Positions 1 through 4,806 of a stretch of 5,479 nt of DNA are shown piece after piece (position 1 is the first letter of the stretch; each line of letters begins with the position of its first letter). Both the position numbers and the translations under genes were made by a program. Origin of the DNA: Candidatus Saccharimonadota bacterium (lineage in GTDB: Bacteria; Eremiobacterota; Xenobia; Xenobiales; Xenobiaceae); the NCBI GenBank assembly GCA_004554425.1, contig SFMI01000117.1, positions 1-5,479 of the forward strand. Direction: 5' to 3'. Under the pieces are notes generated by a model. That model was not told where the DNA came from and did no database searches. It saw nothing but the letters and a program-made list of their open reading frames with translations.

Positions 1-7
1 GTTTAAG

Positions 8-463
8 ATGAAGCTGAAAAAGGTAGACATAATCGATGTTCGCTTTAATAATGTTTTTATAAAAGAATATAAACCTGACAAAGTAACAGCGTCTGCTGCT
101 TCTAAAGATAGCGCTAAAGAGGGTGAGGAAAACAACTCGTCTGAGCCTGTTTCTGAGCAACAGTCTACTAATGAAACTGAGTCTAGAGCTGAAGTTGGTA
201 ATGGCAATTCCAATATCACGCCTAATTACGATAGTAGTGTCGAGCCTAAGCAAACTGAACCCGCTCCGGAAAGTCAATCTCCGGTCCGAGCTTATGAGCC
301 TGAAGCCAAGTCTAGTTCTATTTCTGAGCCTCTTCCTAGTAGCGATGATGTTTATCCTCAGACTGTCGATATTGGCAGTGAAGTTCCAGCTGAACCTATG
401 CATGTGCCCCATTTTGAGGGTGGAGGAGTGGTCAATGCTGGTGAAGCACCTTCTATTCCTTAG
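8..463 (+). CDS. Ser/Glu/Pro-rich low-complexity protein, possibly 5'-partial
   Basis: Not recognised as any family. The frame is open to the left edge (two more codons, Phe-Lys, before ATG 8), so this may be the C-terminal part of a longer protein. It may equally start at ATG 8, since Met-Lys-Leu-Lys-Lys is a plausible N-terminus, but any ribosome site would lie outside the window. Residues 1-25 look foldable, a beta-strand-like stretch around VDIIDVRFNNVFIKEY. Residues 26 to about 130 are dominated by Ser, Glu, Pro, Ala and Asn with almost no hydrophobic clusters, so are probably disordered. The last 20 residues hold a Gly-Gly-Gly turn and end in PSIP. There is no signal peptide or membrane segment. 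The TAG stop is 21 bases before the likely start of the MBL gene on the same strand, so the two are probably co-transcribed. A linker, scaffold or adaptor role is conceivable but unsupported. Confidence 0.6.
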   Translation: MKLKKVDIIDVRFNNVFIKEYKPDKVTASAASKDSAKEGEENNSSEPVSEQQSTNETESRAEVGNGNSNITPNYDSSVEPKQTEPAPESQSPVRAYEPEAKSSSISEPLPSSDDVYPQTVDIGSEVPAEPMHVPHFEGGGVVNAGEAPSIP

Positions 464-470
464 CTCTATG

Positions 471-478
471 AGGTGGAG
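471..478 (+). promoter_or_regulatory. Ribosome binding site deciding the MBL start
   Basis: AGGTGGAG lies six bases before GTG 485. The GTG at 473, which would add four residues, falls inside this site and has nothing Shine-Dalgarno-like before it, so 485 is the preferred start. Confidence 0.6.
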
Positions 479-484
479 AGAACT

Positions 485-1555
485 GTGGCTTTACAAAAAC
501 GCTGCCAATATTTCCCTATAAAAGTTCCCTCCGACTCGACTTTTACGGAAAAGGTCCTGGCGGGGGGATTTTTGTTGGATCGCTTTATGGCTGCTTATAT
601 TTTGGCCTCTGGAGATAGTATTTTATTTATTGACAGTGGTTGGGATGAAGATTTAGCCTCTTACATGCTTAGTCATGTTGCTAAGTTGTTATCTGAAGCT
701 GATTTGGAGCCGAGACAGTATTTTTTGCTTAATACGCATCGCGATTGGGATCACGCTTGGGCTAATCGAGCTTTCCAGCGAGCTTGCGGCCAGCAATTGC
801 ATATCGGTTCTTCTTTAGAAACTTTTTTGGCTATGCGTCAAGACTTACGCTTCCAGGAAGTAAAACGCCGCCAAGAATCTATTGATGGAGCTTATTTTTC
901 GTCTGCTTCTATTGAATTGCCCGATCTTTTATGGGCAGATGGAGAAGCTATCCACTTGGGCCACTTAGAAGTATTTTTTGTGAAAGTTTCTGCTCATTCT
1001 GAAGGCCAGTTGGCCGTGTGGGTGCCGCAATTAAAAATTCTCTTTGTCGCTGACAGTTGTGAAGGGCCGCTGCCTTTCCCTAAAAGCAATTGTTGCTTAG
1101 CTGAACAGTTGGCCGATTTTAATCGTTTATTGGCTTTGCAAGCTGAACAAATTTGGCCTTCTCACCATTTGGCCTGGTCTGATAATACTGGAGCAGGATC
1201 TTGGATTATCGGTAAATCTGAGCTTTTGCAAGCTAATAACAATTATTATAAGCAAATAGAGAATAATTATCTTGTCTATGCTTCAGATTTACTTAAAAAG
1301 GAATGTACTCTTTGGTTGCGTCAAAATAGAACACTTTTAAGCGCATTATTAAATAATGAAGAAGCTTGGAATAAGGCGGAAAGACTTAAAGAACCGCCTC
1401 TTTTGGAGCAATTGATTGCTTGGGAAAAGCGTTTTCATGTAGATATTGATTGTTTGGCTAGGCAAACAGGGCAAGATTGCTCTGATTTATTTTATCAAAG
1501 AGCTCATCATTTGGCGGTATTTATGGTATTGGAACAATATCGCCAAATGATATAA
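485..1555 (+). CDS. MBL-fold metallo-hydrolase with C-terminal helical extension
   Basis: A 356-residue protein from GTG 485. Residues about 20-230 form a metallo-beta-lactamase fold. The strand before the metal site reads YFLLNTHRDWDHAWANRAF. Metal ligands, numbered from GTG 485, are H85, D87, D89 and H90 (an HxDxDH form of the usual HxHxDH), H171 in AHSEG, D190 in FVADS and H227 or H228 in WPSHH. Asp in place of the second His is the notable change; I recall related MBL proteins with HSDWDH, so this is probably a subfamily trait, with altered metal binding as an inference. Residues about 235-356 are mostly helical and not recognised; they may bind a partner or substrate. There is no signal peptide, so it is probably cytoplasmic. 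The substrate cannot be told: the fold covers thioesters, lactones, phosphodiesters and nucleic acids. It follows the Ser/Glu/Pro-rich gene closely, and its last 50 bases form a 16-bp hairpin. Confidence 0.85.
   Translation: MALQKRCQYFPIKVPSDSTFTEKVLAGGFLLDRFMAAYILASGDSILFIDSGWDEDLASYMLSHVAKLLSEADLEPRQYFLLNTHRDWDHAWANRAFQRACGQQLHIGSSLETFLAMRQDLRFQEVKRRQESIDGAYFSSASIELPDLLWADGEAIHLGHLEVFFVKVSAHSEGQLAVWVPQLKILFVADSCEGPLPFPKSNCCLAEQLADFNRLLALQAEQIWPSHHLAWSDNTGAGSWIIGKSELLQANNNYYKQIENNYLVYASDLLKKECTLWLRQNRTLLSALLNNEEAWNKAERLKEPPLLEQLIAWEKRFHVDIDCLARQTGQDCSDLFYQRAHHLAVFMVLEQYRQMI
1506..1551 (+). other. 16-bp hairpin at the 3' end of the MBL gene
   Basis: Bases 1506-1521 (ATCATTTGGCGGTATT) pair with 1536-1551 (AATATCGCCAAATGAT) over 16 bp, with a single G.U pair (1517/1540) that works only on the plus-strand RNA. 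The loop is 14 nt. It lies in coding sequence just before the TAA and has no T-run after it, so it is not a standard intrinsic terminator. It could block 3' exonucleases, mark a processing site, or be the first arm of the structured region that follows. Confidence 0.6.
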
Positions 1556-1556
1556 G
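1529..1556 (+). promoter_or_regulatory. Possible promoter for the downstream structured RNA
   Basis: TTGGAA (1529-1534), a 16-base spacer and TATAAG (1551-1556) resemble a sigma70 promoter on the plus strand. Transcription would start at about 1563, just after the MBL stop. The match is moderate and overlaps the two hairpins, so it may be chance; the RNA could instead be read through from the MBL operon. Confidence 0.3.
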
Positions 1557-1590
1557 ACGTCCCCGGCTCGGACGGGACGCCTTATATCAT
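1547..1590 (+). other. Large hairpin spanning the MBL stop codon, alternative to the preceding hairpin
   Basis: ATGATATAAG (1547-1556) pairs with CTTATATCAT (1581-1590). After one A/C mismatch, CGTCCC (1558-1563) pairs with GGGACG (1574-1579) around a 10-nt loop. Bases 1547-1551 are also the end of the 16-bp hairpin upstream, so the two stems compete. No T-run follows, only GCTTGCTTC, so transcription probably continues into the region downstream. Confidence 0.6.
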
Positions 1591-1595
1591 GCTTG

Positions 1596-1621
1596 CTTCA
1601 AGTAAAGTGATTTGCTTGAAG
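1596..1621 (+). other. Hairpin in the structured region
   Basis: CTTCAAG (1596-1602) pairs with CTTGAAG (1615-1621), 7 bp with a 12-nt loop. GAAAAG (1625-1630) with CTTTTC (1650-1655) is a weaker arm directly after it. Confidence 0.4.
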
Positions 1622-1655
1622 TTTGAAAAGCACTTCTCTCAGTCAAGCACTTTTC

Positions 1656-1706
1656 GCAGCGATGTGAGTCGTAAAATCCTCACTATCTGCTTGCAAAGGC
1701 GGATAG
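1656..1706 (+). other. Two competing hairpins sharing one strand
   Basis: CTATCTGC (1683-1690) pairs with GCGGATAG (1699-1706) over 8 bp with one G.U (1688/1701) and loop TTGCAAAG. Alternatively GCAG (1656-1659) and GTGAG (1664-1668) pair with CTGC (1687-1690) and CTCAC (1679-1683) around an internal loop. The two use the same bases 1683-1690, so only one can form at a time. Confidence 0.45.
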
Positions 1707-1730
1707 CCGAGTTCGGAAATTACGCTTTAT

Positions 1731-1760
1731 GGACTGCCGAGTTGGGGGAAATGGCAGTCT
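1731..1760 (+). other. Hairpin with G-rich loop
   Basis: GACTGCC (1732-1738) pairs with GGCAGTC (1753-1759), closed by a further G.U pair (1731/1760), around a 14-nt loop containing GGGGGAAA. An outer helix CCGAG (1707-1711) with CTCGG (1759-1763) could enclose most of it. The words GGATAGCC and GCCGAGTT each occur twice between 1701 and 1768. Confidence 0.5.
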
Positions 1761-1773
1761 CGGATAGCCTCTT

Positions 1774-1801
1774 GTGAAGAAGGTGCCAATATCTTCTTCA
1801 C
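1774..1801 (+). other. 9-bp perfect hairpin
   Basis: GTGAAGAAG (1774-1782) pairs with CTTCTTCAC (1793-1801) without mismatch, around the 10-nt loop GTGCCAATAT. The next helix begins two bases later. Confidence 0.55.
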
Positions 1802-1802
1802 C

Positions 1803-1876
1803 CTCGTCAGGTATGTAAAATATACCTTTTCAGAAGATCCTTACTGAGAATGATTAAAGGAATCTACCTAGACGAG
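1803..1876 (+). other. Closed domain with an 11-bp helix and a built-in alternative
   Basis: CTCGTCAGGTA (1803-1813) pairs with TACCT plus GACGAG (1865-1869, 1871-1876), 11 bp with one bulged A at 1870. Inside, TTTTCAG (1827-1833) pairs with CTGAGAA (1844-1850), including one G.U. The strand AGGTAT (1809-1814) can instead pair with ATACCT (1822-1827), because TACCT occurs twice. A T-run (1893-1899) follows 16 bases later, too far for a standard terminator. Confidence 0.5.
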
Positions 1877-1903
1877 TGTTGTGTTCGCAGTCTTTTTTTA
1901 TTG

Positions 1904-2007
1904 TCGATGAATTGCTTGGCTTTTGTAAGGGATCAGTTGAAAAGCCAGGCTTCCTGTCTCATATAGCCCTTTTTCAAAGACAGGCTCAAATTCCCGTTAT
2001 TCATCGA
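1904..2007 (+). other. Three-way junction
   Basis: TCGATGAAT (1904-1912) and ATTCATCGA (1999-2007) form a perfect 9-bp closing helix. It encloses an 11-bp arm, GCTTGGCTTTT (1914-1924) with AAAAGCCAGGC (1940-1950) including one G.U, and a 7-bp arm, CCTGTCT (1953-1959) with AGACAGG (1978-1984). About 14 single-stranded bases (1985-1998) join the last arm to the closing helix. This is the clearest composite fold in the region. Confidence 0.55.
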
Positions 2008-2097
2008 AACGGTACCTGTAGCTTAAAGTGGCTTATTGCGAAAGAAAAACGTCAATATATTGCTGTTATATAGGGCAAGTTGGAGTAAAAAACAATA

Positions 2098-2113
2098 CAA
2101 TATATATATATTG
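2098..2113. repeat. 16-bp AT-rich perfect palindrome
   Basis: CAATATATATATATTG is a perfect palindrome. A shorter relative, CAATATATTG, lies at 2053-2062, and ATACAATAT (2096-2104) is inverted at 2140-2148. The surrounding 2085-2160 is extremely AT-rich. It could be an operator, a melting region, or an AT-rich hairpin; on the minus strand it is followed by TATTGTTTTTT. Confidence 0.4.
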
Positions 2114-2148
2114 CCACATAATTGGTGGATAATAATATAATATTGTAT

Positions 2149-2177
2149 TTTATACAATAAAGATCAGAACATGTCAA
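2149..2177 (-). promoter_or_regulatory. Near-consensus minus-strand promoter
   Basis: Read on the minus strand, TTGACA (2177-2172), a 17-base spacer and TATAAA (2154-2149) form a strong sigma70 match, with transcription expected from about 2142. No minus-strand gene follows down to position 1, so it would make an antisense or short RNA, possibly ended by the AT-rich palindrome and T-run at 2085-2113. The AT-rich setting raises the chance of a false match. Confidence 0.4.
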
Positions 2178-2223
2178 TCATGAAAATAGCCAAGCTTGCC
2201 TTTTAATAATTTCTGTAATAAAA

Positions 2224-2329
2224 TCATGCTACTGACAGGGTAAACAGCATGAACTTCTCCTTTCTTGGGGAAATCTTCAGTTCGCAGCGTTTTCTCAGGC
2301 CGCCGCGAGCCCCTAGAAAATTTCCCCAA
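2224..2329 (+). other. Structured module: 7-bp hairpin and long G-rich helix
   Basis: TCATGCT (2224-2230) pairs with AGCATGA (2246-2252). Then TTGGGGAAAT (2265-2274) pairs with ATTTCCCCAA (2320-2329) over 10 perfect bp. Directly inside its 3' strand, TTTCT and AGG (2291-2299) pair with CCT and AGAAA (2312-2319) with one bulged base. This makes a helix that is nearly continuous on the 3' side, with a 16-nt bulge (2275-2290) on the other. Confidence 0.5.
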
Positions 2330-2355
2330 AACGAAGTTTCGTCGATTGTTGGTTT

Positions 2356-2391
2356 TAGAGCTAAAGCGCATTTGGGGGCGCTCTAGCTTTG
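2356..2391 (+). other. 13-bp hairpin with two G.U pairs
   Basis: Bases 2356-2369 pair with 2378-2391 over 13 bp, with one mismatch (2364/2383) around loop ATTTGGGG. Pairs 2358/2389 and 2356/2391 are G.U on the plus strand and would be A.C on the minus strand, which is evidence for plus-strand RNA. Confidence 0.55.
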
Positions 2392-2400
2392 TTTTGGGGC

Positions 2401-2453
2401 CGCTGTTGCTCTGTACCATGTAAGGAGTGGCACGATTTGCAACAGCGTCTCCT
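2401..2453 (+). other. Hairpin with possible pseudoknot to its 3' flank
   Basis: CGCTGTTGC (2401-2409) pairs perfectly with GCAACAGCG (2439-2447). Inside, CCA (2416-2418) pairs with TGG (2428-2430) and GT with AC beyond a mismatch. The apical loop carries AGGAG (2423-2427), complementary to CTCCT (2449-2453) just after the stem, a possible H-type pseudoknot. The loop also resembles a ribosome site, but no reading frame follows it. A run of eight T (2475-2482) comes 27 bases later. Confidence 0.45.
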
Positions 2454-2501
2454 CAACTCTTTGAAATTCGCCTATTTTTTTTACAATTCCTCCGTCTGTT
2501 T

Positions 2502-2602
2502 AGCTTAGAAAGCTGTTGAAGGAGCCATTGCACTTATAATGCAATTAAATTGCAATAAAAAGGGTGTGCAGTATTTGATCGCCGCTGCACACGGCTTGAT
2601 CA
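2502..2602 (+). other. Cluster of mutually exclusive short stems
   Basis: AGCTT (2502-2506) pairs with AAGCT (2510-2514). TGCAAT (2540-2545) can pair with ATTGCA on its left (2527-2532) or right (2549-2554). GTGTGCAG (2564-2571) pairs perfectly with CTGCACAC (2585-2592). The alternative is TGATC and GCCG (2576-2584) with CGGC and GATCA (2592-2602), whose 7-nt loop CTGCACA is complementary to 2565-2571. A TATAAT at 2535-2540 has no good -35 partner. From 2603 to 2773 only weak pairings were seen, for example CTAG/CTAG (2697-2716) and GTATA/TATAC (2725-2737). Confidence 0.4.
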
Positions 2603-2773
2603 TAACCTGGAAAATGAACCTGAACTGGTATCTGACAAATTCACAACGCTGTAAGGTTCGCCTGTGTCGGCTGAGTAAGCAAGCCTGCTCTAAGATCTAG
2701 TACTATTTCTATCTAGTTTAGTAAGTATAAGATATACACTTAATATACAATTCTGATGCCAAGCCAAACAAGC

Positions 2774-2800
2774 TTGCATGACTATTATATGCAATTTTTT
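2774..2800 (+). terminator. Possible plus-strand intrinsic terminator
   Basis: TTGCAT (2774-2779) pairs with ATGCAA (2789-2794), directly followed by six T (2795-2800). The stem is short and AT-rich, so termination may be weak. It faces the minus-strand terminator at 2825-2861, as expected for convergent transcripts. Between them, 2795-2807 and 2811-2823 form a 13-bp hairpin with one G.U. Confidence 0.45.
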
Positions 2801-2824
2801 CTCACTTGACAAGTGGGAAAAAAA

Positions 2825-2861
2825 GAAAAAAGCCCGGATCTTCCTTAAAGAAGATCCTGGC
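2825..2861 (-). terminator. Intrinsic terminator of the lipoprotein gene
   Basis: On the minus strand, GGATCTTC (2857-2850) pairs with GAAGATCC (2843-2836), extended beyond one mismatch by GCC with GGC. A T-run (2831-2826) follows, with more T beyond one C. It lies about 45 bases after the TAA. Confidence 0.85.
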
Positions 2862-2902
2862 CAGAAAGCCTTTAGCTACAAGCTAAAAGCTGGGGGGATG
2901 AA
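2851..2902 (-). repeat. 52-bp conserved 3'-UTR element, copy 1
   Basis: 51 of 52 bases match 5396-5447, the only difference being T2858/G5403. It lies between the stop codon and the terminator of the lipoprotein gene and includes one strand of the terminator stem. As minus-strand RNA it forms a second 10-bp hairpin, AGCTTTTAGC (2891-2882) with GCTAAAGGCT (2876-2867), loop TTGTA. Its one imperfect pair is G.U on the minus strand, which fits a role in the mRNA. Confidence 0.85.
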
Positions 2903-2905
2903 CTA

Positions 2906-4717
2906 TTAGGGCTGATCACCGGCATCGGGGTCAGGGTTGCCACCAGGAGTGGGACTAGGAGTAGGATCTACTTGAGTCTCAGGAGCGATTACCAGATCAA
3001 GAAGGTTCTGGATGTTGAGCTTAGTGAAAGCACCGAAAGCTTTGATCTGCTCGGTGTAAGGAATGGTGTCCTTTTCCACAAACTTAACGTTCAGGTTGTT
3101 CTTCTGGTTGTCTTTCTTAATGGTAACAGAGTAGTCGTTAGCCTTCTGCTGCTCGGCAGTAGCGATGGTGACAGTAGCATCTTTAGCGTTATAGATCTTG
3201 CTGTCGGTATCGAAAAGGGCAGCGGTGCTGGGATAAGTGAAACCAGCAGTGCTGGGAATTTCGAAGAGGTAGGAAGTAAAACCACCTACTCCACCAGTGA
3301 CGAAGCGAGCGTACATCTTGAGGCTGGCGGTAACGTCTTTAGTAGAGTCGCCTTCTACTTCAGTAGTGAAGTCTTTGGCGATAGAAGTTGTACCGTCGGT
3401 GGCTTTAGCTTCTTGACCGAAACCAACTTCCACAGTAGCGGGAATAGCCTCTACGGTAGCATTGCTAGTAAGGCCTTTACTATCGGCGAGTTCGCCTTTG
3501 TAGGTTCCTTCGACGGTGAAAGCTTTGGCTTCACTTAAGCTCTTCTGGTTGAAGCTGACTACGCCATCTGCAACGGCAACGTCTTTAGCAACGCTCGTAC
3601 CATCTTTAACTGTGTAGGTGACGCCATCTAAGTAGAAGTAGCCGCCATTAGCGGGAATTTCACCTTTGGTGGTGTCGGTATCCCAGTCAGTAATTATAGC
3701 TTCCAAGGAAGCCTGGCGTACACCGTAAGTGACTTCTATGGAGCCTTGAGTACCGGCAATAGTACCTTTGGCTTTGGTCTGACCTAAAGCATAGTCTACA
3801 GCGGGAGTAGTACCGGCGGCGTCAACCTTTTCGGGAATAAGTGCCTTGCCGCCGCTAATTTTGAAAGCGGTTACTTTACGATCAGTTACGTATATAGGAG
3901 TTCCATAGGCCTGGTTTCCGGAAGGTGTTTTGATGCTAGGCTGTACGCCAATACCCAACTTATCAGTATAAGCAATGCCTTTGTATTGGCCGGGAATACC
4001 GTTATCGACAGCCTGGATGTACTTGTCGCCACCCTCATCGAGTTCAACTTTAACTAAGCCGATAATATTAACCGGATTGGCATATTCGGCGTTGGGGGCT
4101 ACCTTGCAAGATAAAGTGGTAATTCCATCTTTAGCAATAATCTTTGGAGTAGCCTCGGAACTGAACCGAGCGACATCTTCTGAGAAGAAGTTGGCGTTGG
4201 CTTGACCGTTGAACTTGTTTTTGCTCTCGTCGTAGTTCCACTCAATGTCGGAGTTGGAGCCGAAACCGGCTATTTCATCTTTTTCATTGTAGTAGATAGC
4301 GGCTACGGTAACATCTTCGGCGTTTTTGAAAGTTTCGCCGTCCATTTGTAAAACTACGTAGCACTTGTCGTTAGCGGTTTCTTCTTTGGCAGTGCTGACG
4401 GAGCTGTCTTTATCGGCGTCGGTAGTTTTTTCGGTGGGGAAGGTAATGGCTTGAGCGTTATTGCCAATAGCTAAACGTTTGCCAGTTTTGTTGTCGGTAA
4501 TAATCCAACGCAAAGAGTCAATTTTGCTATTTTTGAAAGTAGCTTGGGTAGCTTCATCATAGTATAAAGCAATAGCGTTGGCAGCTTTGTCGGGGGAGAC
4601 AAAAGCAGGAGTGGTGTCGCCGCTGTCGCCGCAACCAGCGGAGAACAAAGCGGTGCCTAAAGCGGCAGTAGTAGCAAAAGTTGCGAAGGCGAAGATATTT
4701 TTGTTACGTGACGTCAT
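2906..4717 (-). CDS. Secreted lipoprotein of unknown family, 603 residues
   Basis: The N-terminus MTSRNKNIFAFATFATTAAL, then GTALFSAGC, is a lipoprotein signal peptide: basic n-region, hydrophobic core, and a lipobox ending S-A-G with Cys29. Ser at -3 is unusual but falls within the broad lipobox pattern. After lipid attachment the protein would sit on the outer face of a membrane. The mature part is acidic, rich in Thr, Ala, Asp, Lys and Gly, and looks like repeated beta-rich units, for example near residues 325-440. Its only cysteines besides Cys29 are Cys119 and Cys204, a possible disulfide. The last 25 residues are a Pro/Asp/Gly tail, PETQVDPTPSPTPGG onward. No catalytic motif or known domain is recognised. 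Many codons end in C (AAC, ATC, TTC), more than in the MBL gene, suggesting high expression. ATG 4717 is preferred, with AGGAG 11 bases upstream; an in-frame TTG at 4753 with AAGGAG seven bases upstream would add 12 residues. Confidence 0.85.
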   Translation of the reverse strand: MTSRNKNIFAFATFATTAALGTALFSAGCGDSGDTTPAFVSPDKAANAIALYYDEATQATFKNSKIDSLRWIITDNKTGKRLAIGNNAQAITFPTEKTTDADKDSSVSTAKEETANDKCYVVLQMDGETFKNAEDVTVAAIYYNEKDEIAGFGSNSDIEWNYDESKNKFNGQANANFFSEDVARFSSEATPKIIAKDGITTLSCKVAPNAEYANPVNIIGLVKVELDEGGDKYIQAVDNGIPGQYKGIAYTDKLGIGVQPSIKTPSGNQAYGTPIYVTDRKVTAFKISGGKALIPEKVDAAGTTPAVDYALGQTKAKGTIAGTQGSIEVTYGVRQASLEAIITDWDTDTTKGEIPANGGYFYLDGVTYTVKDGTSVAKDVAVADGVVSFNQKSLSEAKAFTVEGTYKGELADSKGLTSNATVEAIPATVEVGFGQEAKATDGTTSIAKDFTTEVEGDSTKDVTASLKMYARFVTGGVGGFTSYLFEIPSTAGFTYPSTAALFDTDSKIYNAKDATVTIATAEQQKANDYSVTIKKDNQKNNLNVKFVEKDTIPYTEQIKAFGAFTKLNIQNLLDLVIAPETQVDPTPSPTPGGNPDPDAGDQP

Positions 4718-4728
4718 GTAAAACGAAT

Positions 4729-4733
4729 CTCCT
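4729..4733 (-). promoter_or_regulatory. Ribosome binding site of the lipoprotein gene
   Basis: AGGAG on the minus strand, 11 bases before ATG 4717. A competing AAGGAG (4766-4761) lies seven bases before an in-frame TTG at 4753. ATG is preferred because it gives a compact signal peptide beginning with a basic n-region. Confidence 0.6.
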
Positions 4734-4771
4734 AAATAAAGAGAAATGAACAAAACAGCACTCCTTGCCTA

Positions 4772-4800
4772 TTGCCCGAACTGTATGTTTTTGGTACAAT
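4772..4800 (+). promoter_or_regulatory. Promoter for a candidate small RNA
   Basis: TTGCCC (4772-4777), a 17-base spacer and TACAAT (4795-4800) on the plus strand, a good sigma70 match. The expected start is about 4807. No reading frame begins downstream with a ribosome site, but a strong terminator follows about 190 bases later. Confidence 0.5.
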
Positions 4801-4806
4801 CAAGGA

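Larger units (their letters stand above)
1557..2800 (+). ncRNA. Candidate large structured non-coding RNA, or a series of RNAs
   Basis: About 1.24 kb with no credible protein: the few open frames are under 90 codons, unlike real proteins in composition and lacking ribosome sites. Instead the region carries a dense run of inverted repeats, itemised in separate entries. The mismatched pairs in the stems at 1683-1706, 1827-1850, 1914-1950 and 2356-2391 are G.U on the plus strand and would be A.C on the minus strand, which favours plus-strand RNA. T-runs at 1893-1899 and 2475-2482 could be internal ends; the last candidate end is 2774-2800. It resembles none of tmRNA, RNase P, SRP, 6S, group I or group II intron that I can identify. 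Large ornate bacterial RNAs such as OLE, ROOL and GOLLD are the nearest conceptual comparison, with no sequence match claimed. The AT-rich stretch 2085-2160 may divide it into two units. Confidence 0.4.

Noticed and set aside
1589..2073. Open frames at 1589-1777 and 1876-2073 on the plus strand
   Set aside because: 62 and 65 codons, no ribosome site, unprotein-like composition, and they run across strong RNA stems.
1653..2287. TTCGCAG occurring three times (1653, 1884, 2281)
   Set aside because: Seven-base words can recur by chance in a region this long; no constant position relative to the stems.
2352..2363. GTTTTAGAGCTA, identical to the start of the type II-A CRISPR repeat of Streptococcus pyogenes
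   Set aside because: Single copy, no repeat-spacer pattern and no cas gene; the bases are accounted for by the hairpin at 2356-2391.
2174..2419. 81-codon minus-strand open frame
   Set aside because: No ribosome site, and it spans several long inverted repeats whose G.U pairs favour plus-strand RNA.
1557..2800. tmRNA, RNase P RNA, group I/II intron or retron
   Set aside because: None of the signature sequences (tRNA-like ends, GAGGAAAGTCC, domain V, a reverse transcriptase gene) was found in the window.
2972..3538. 188-codon plus-strand open frame and other frames opposite the lipoprotein gene (3091-3285, 3975-4205)
   Set aside because: They lie wholly within the well-supported minus-strand lipoprotein gene and have no ribosome site; shadow frames.
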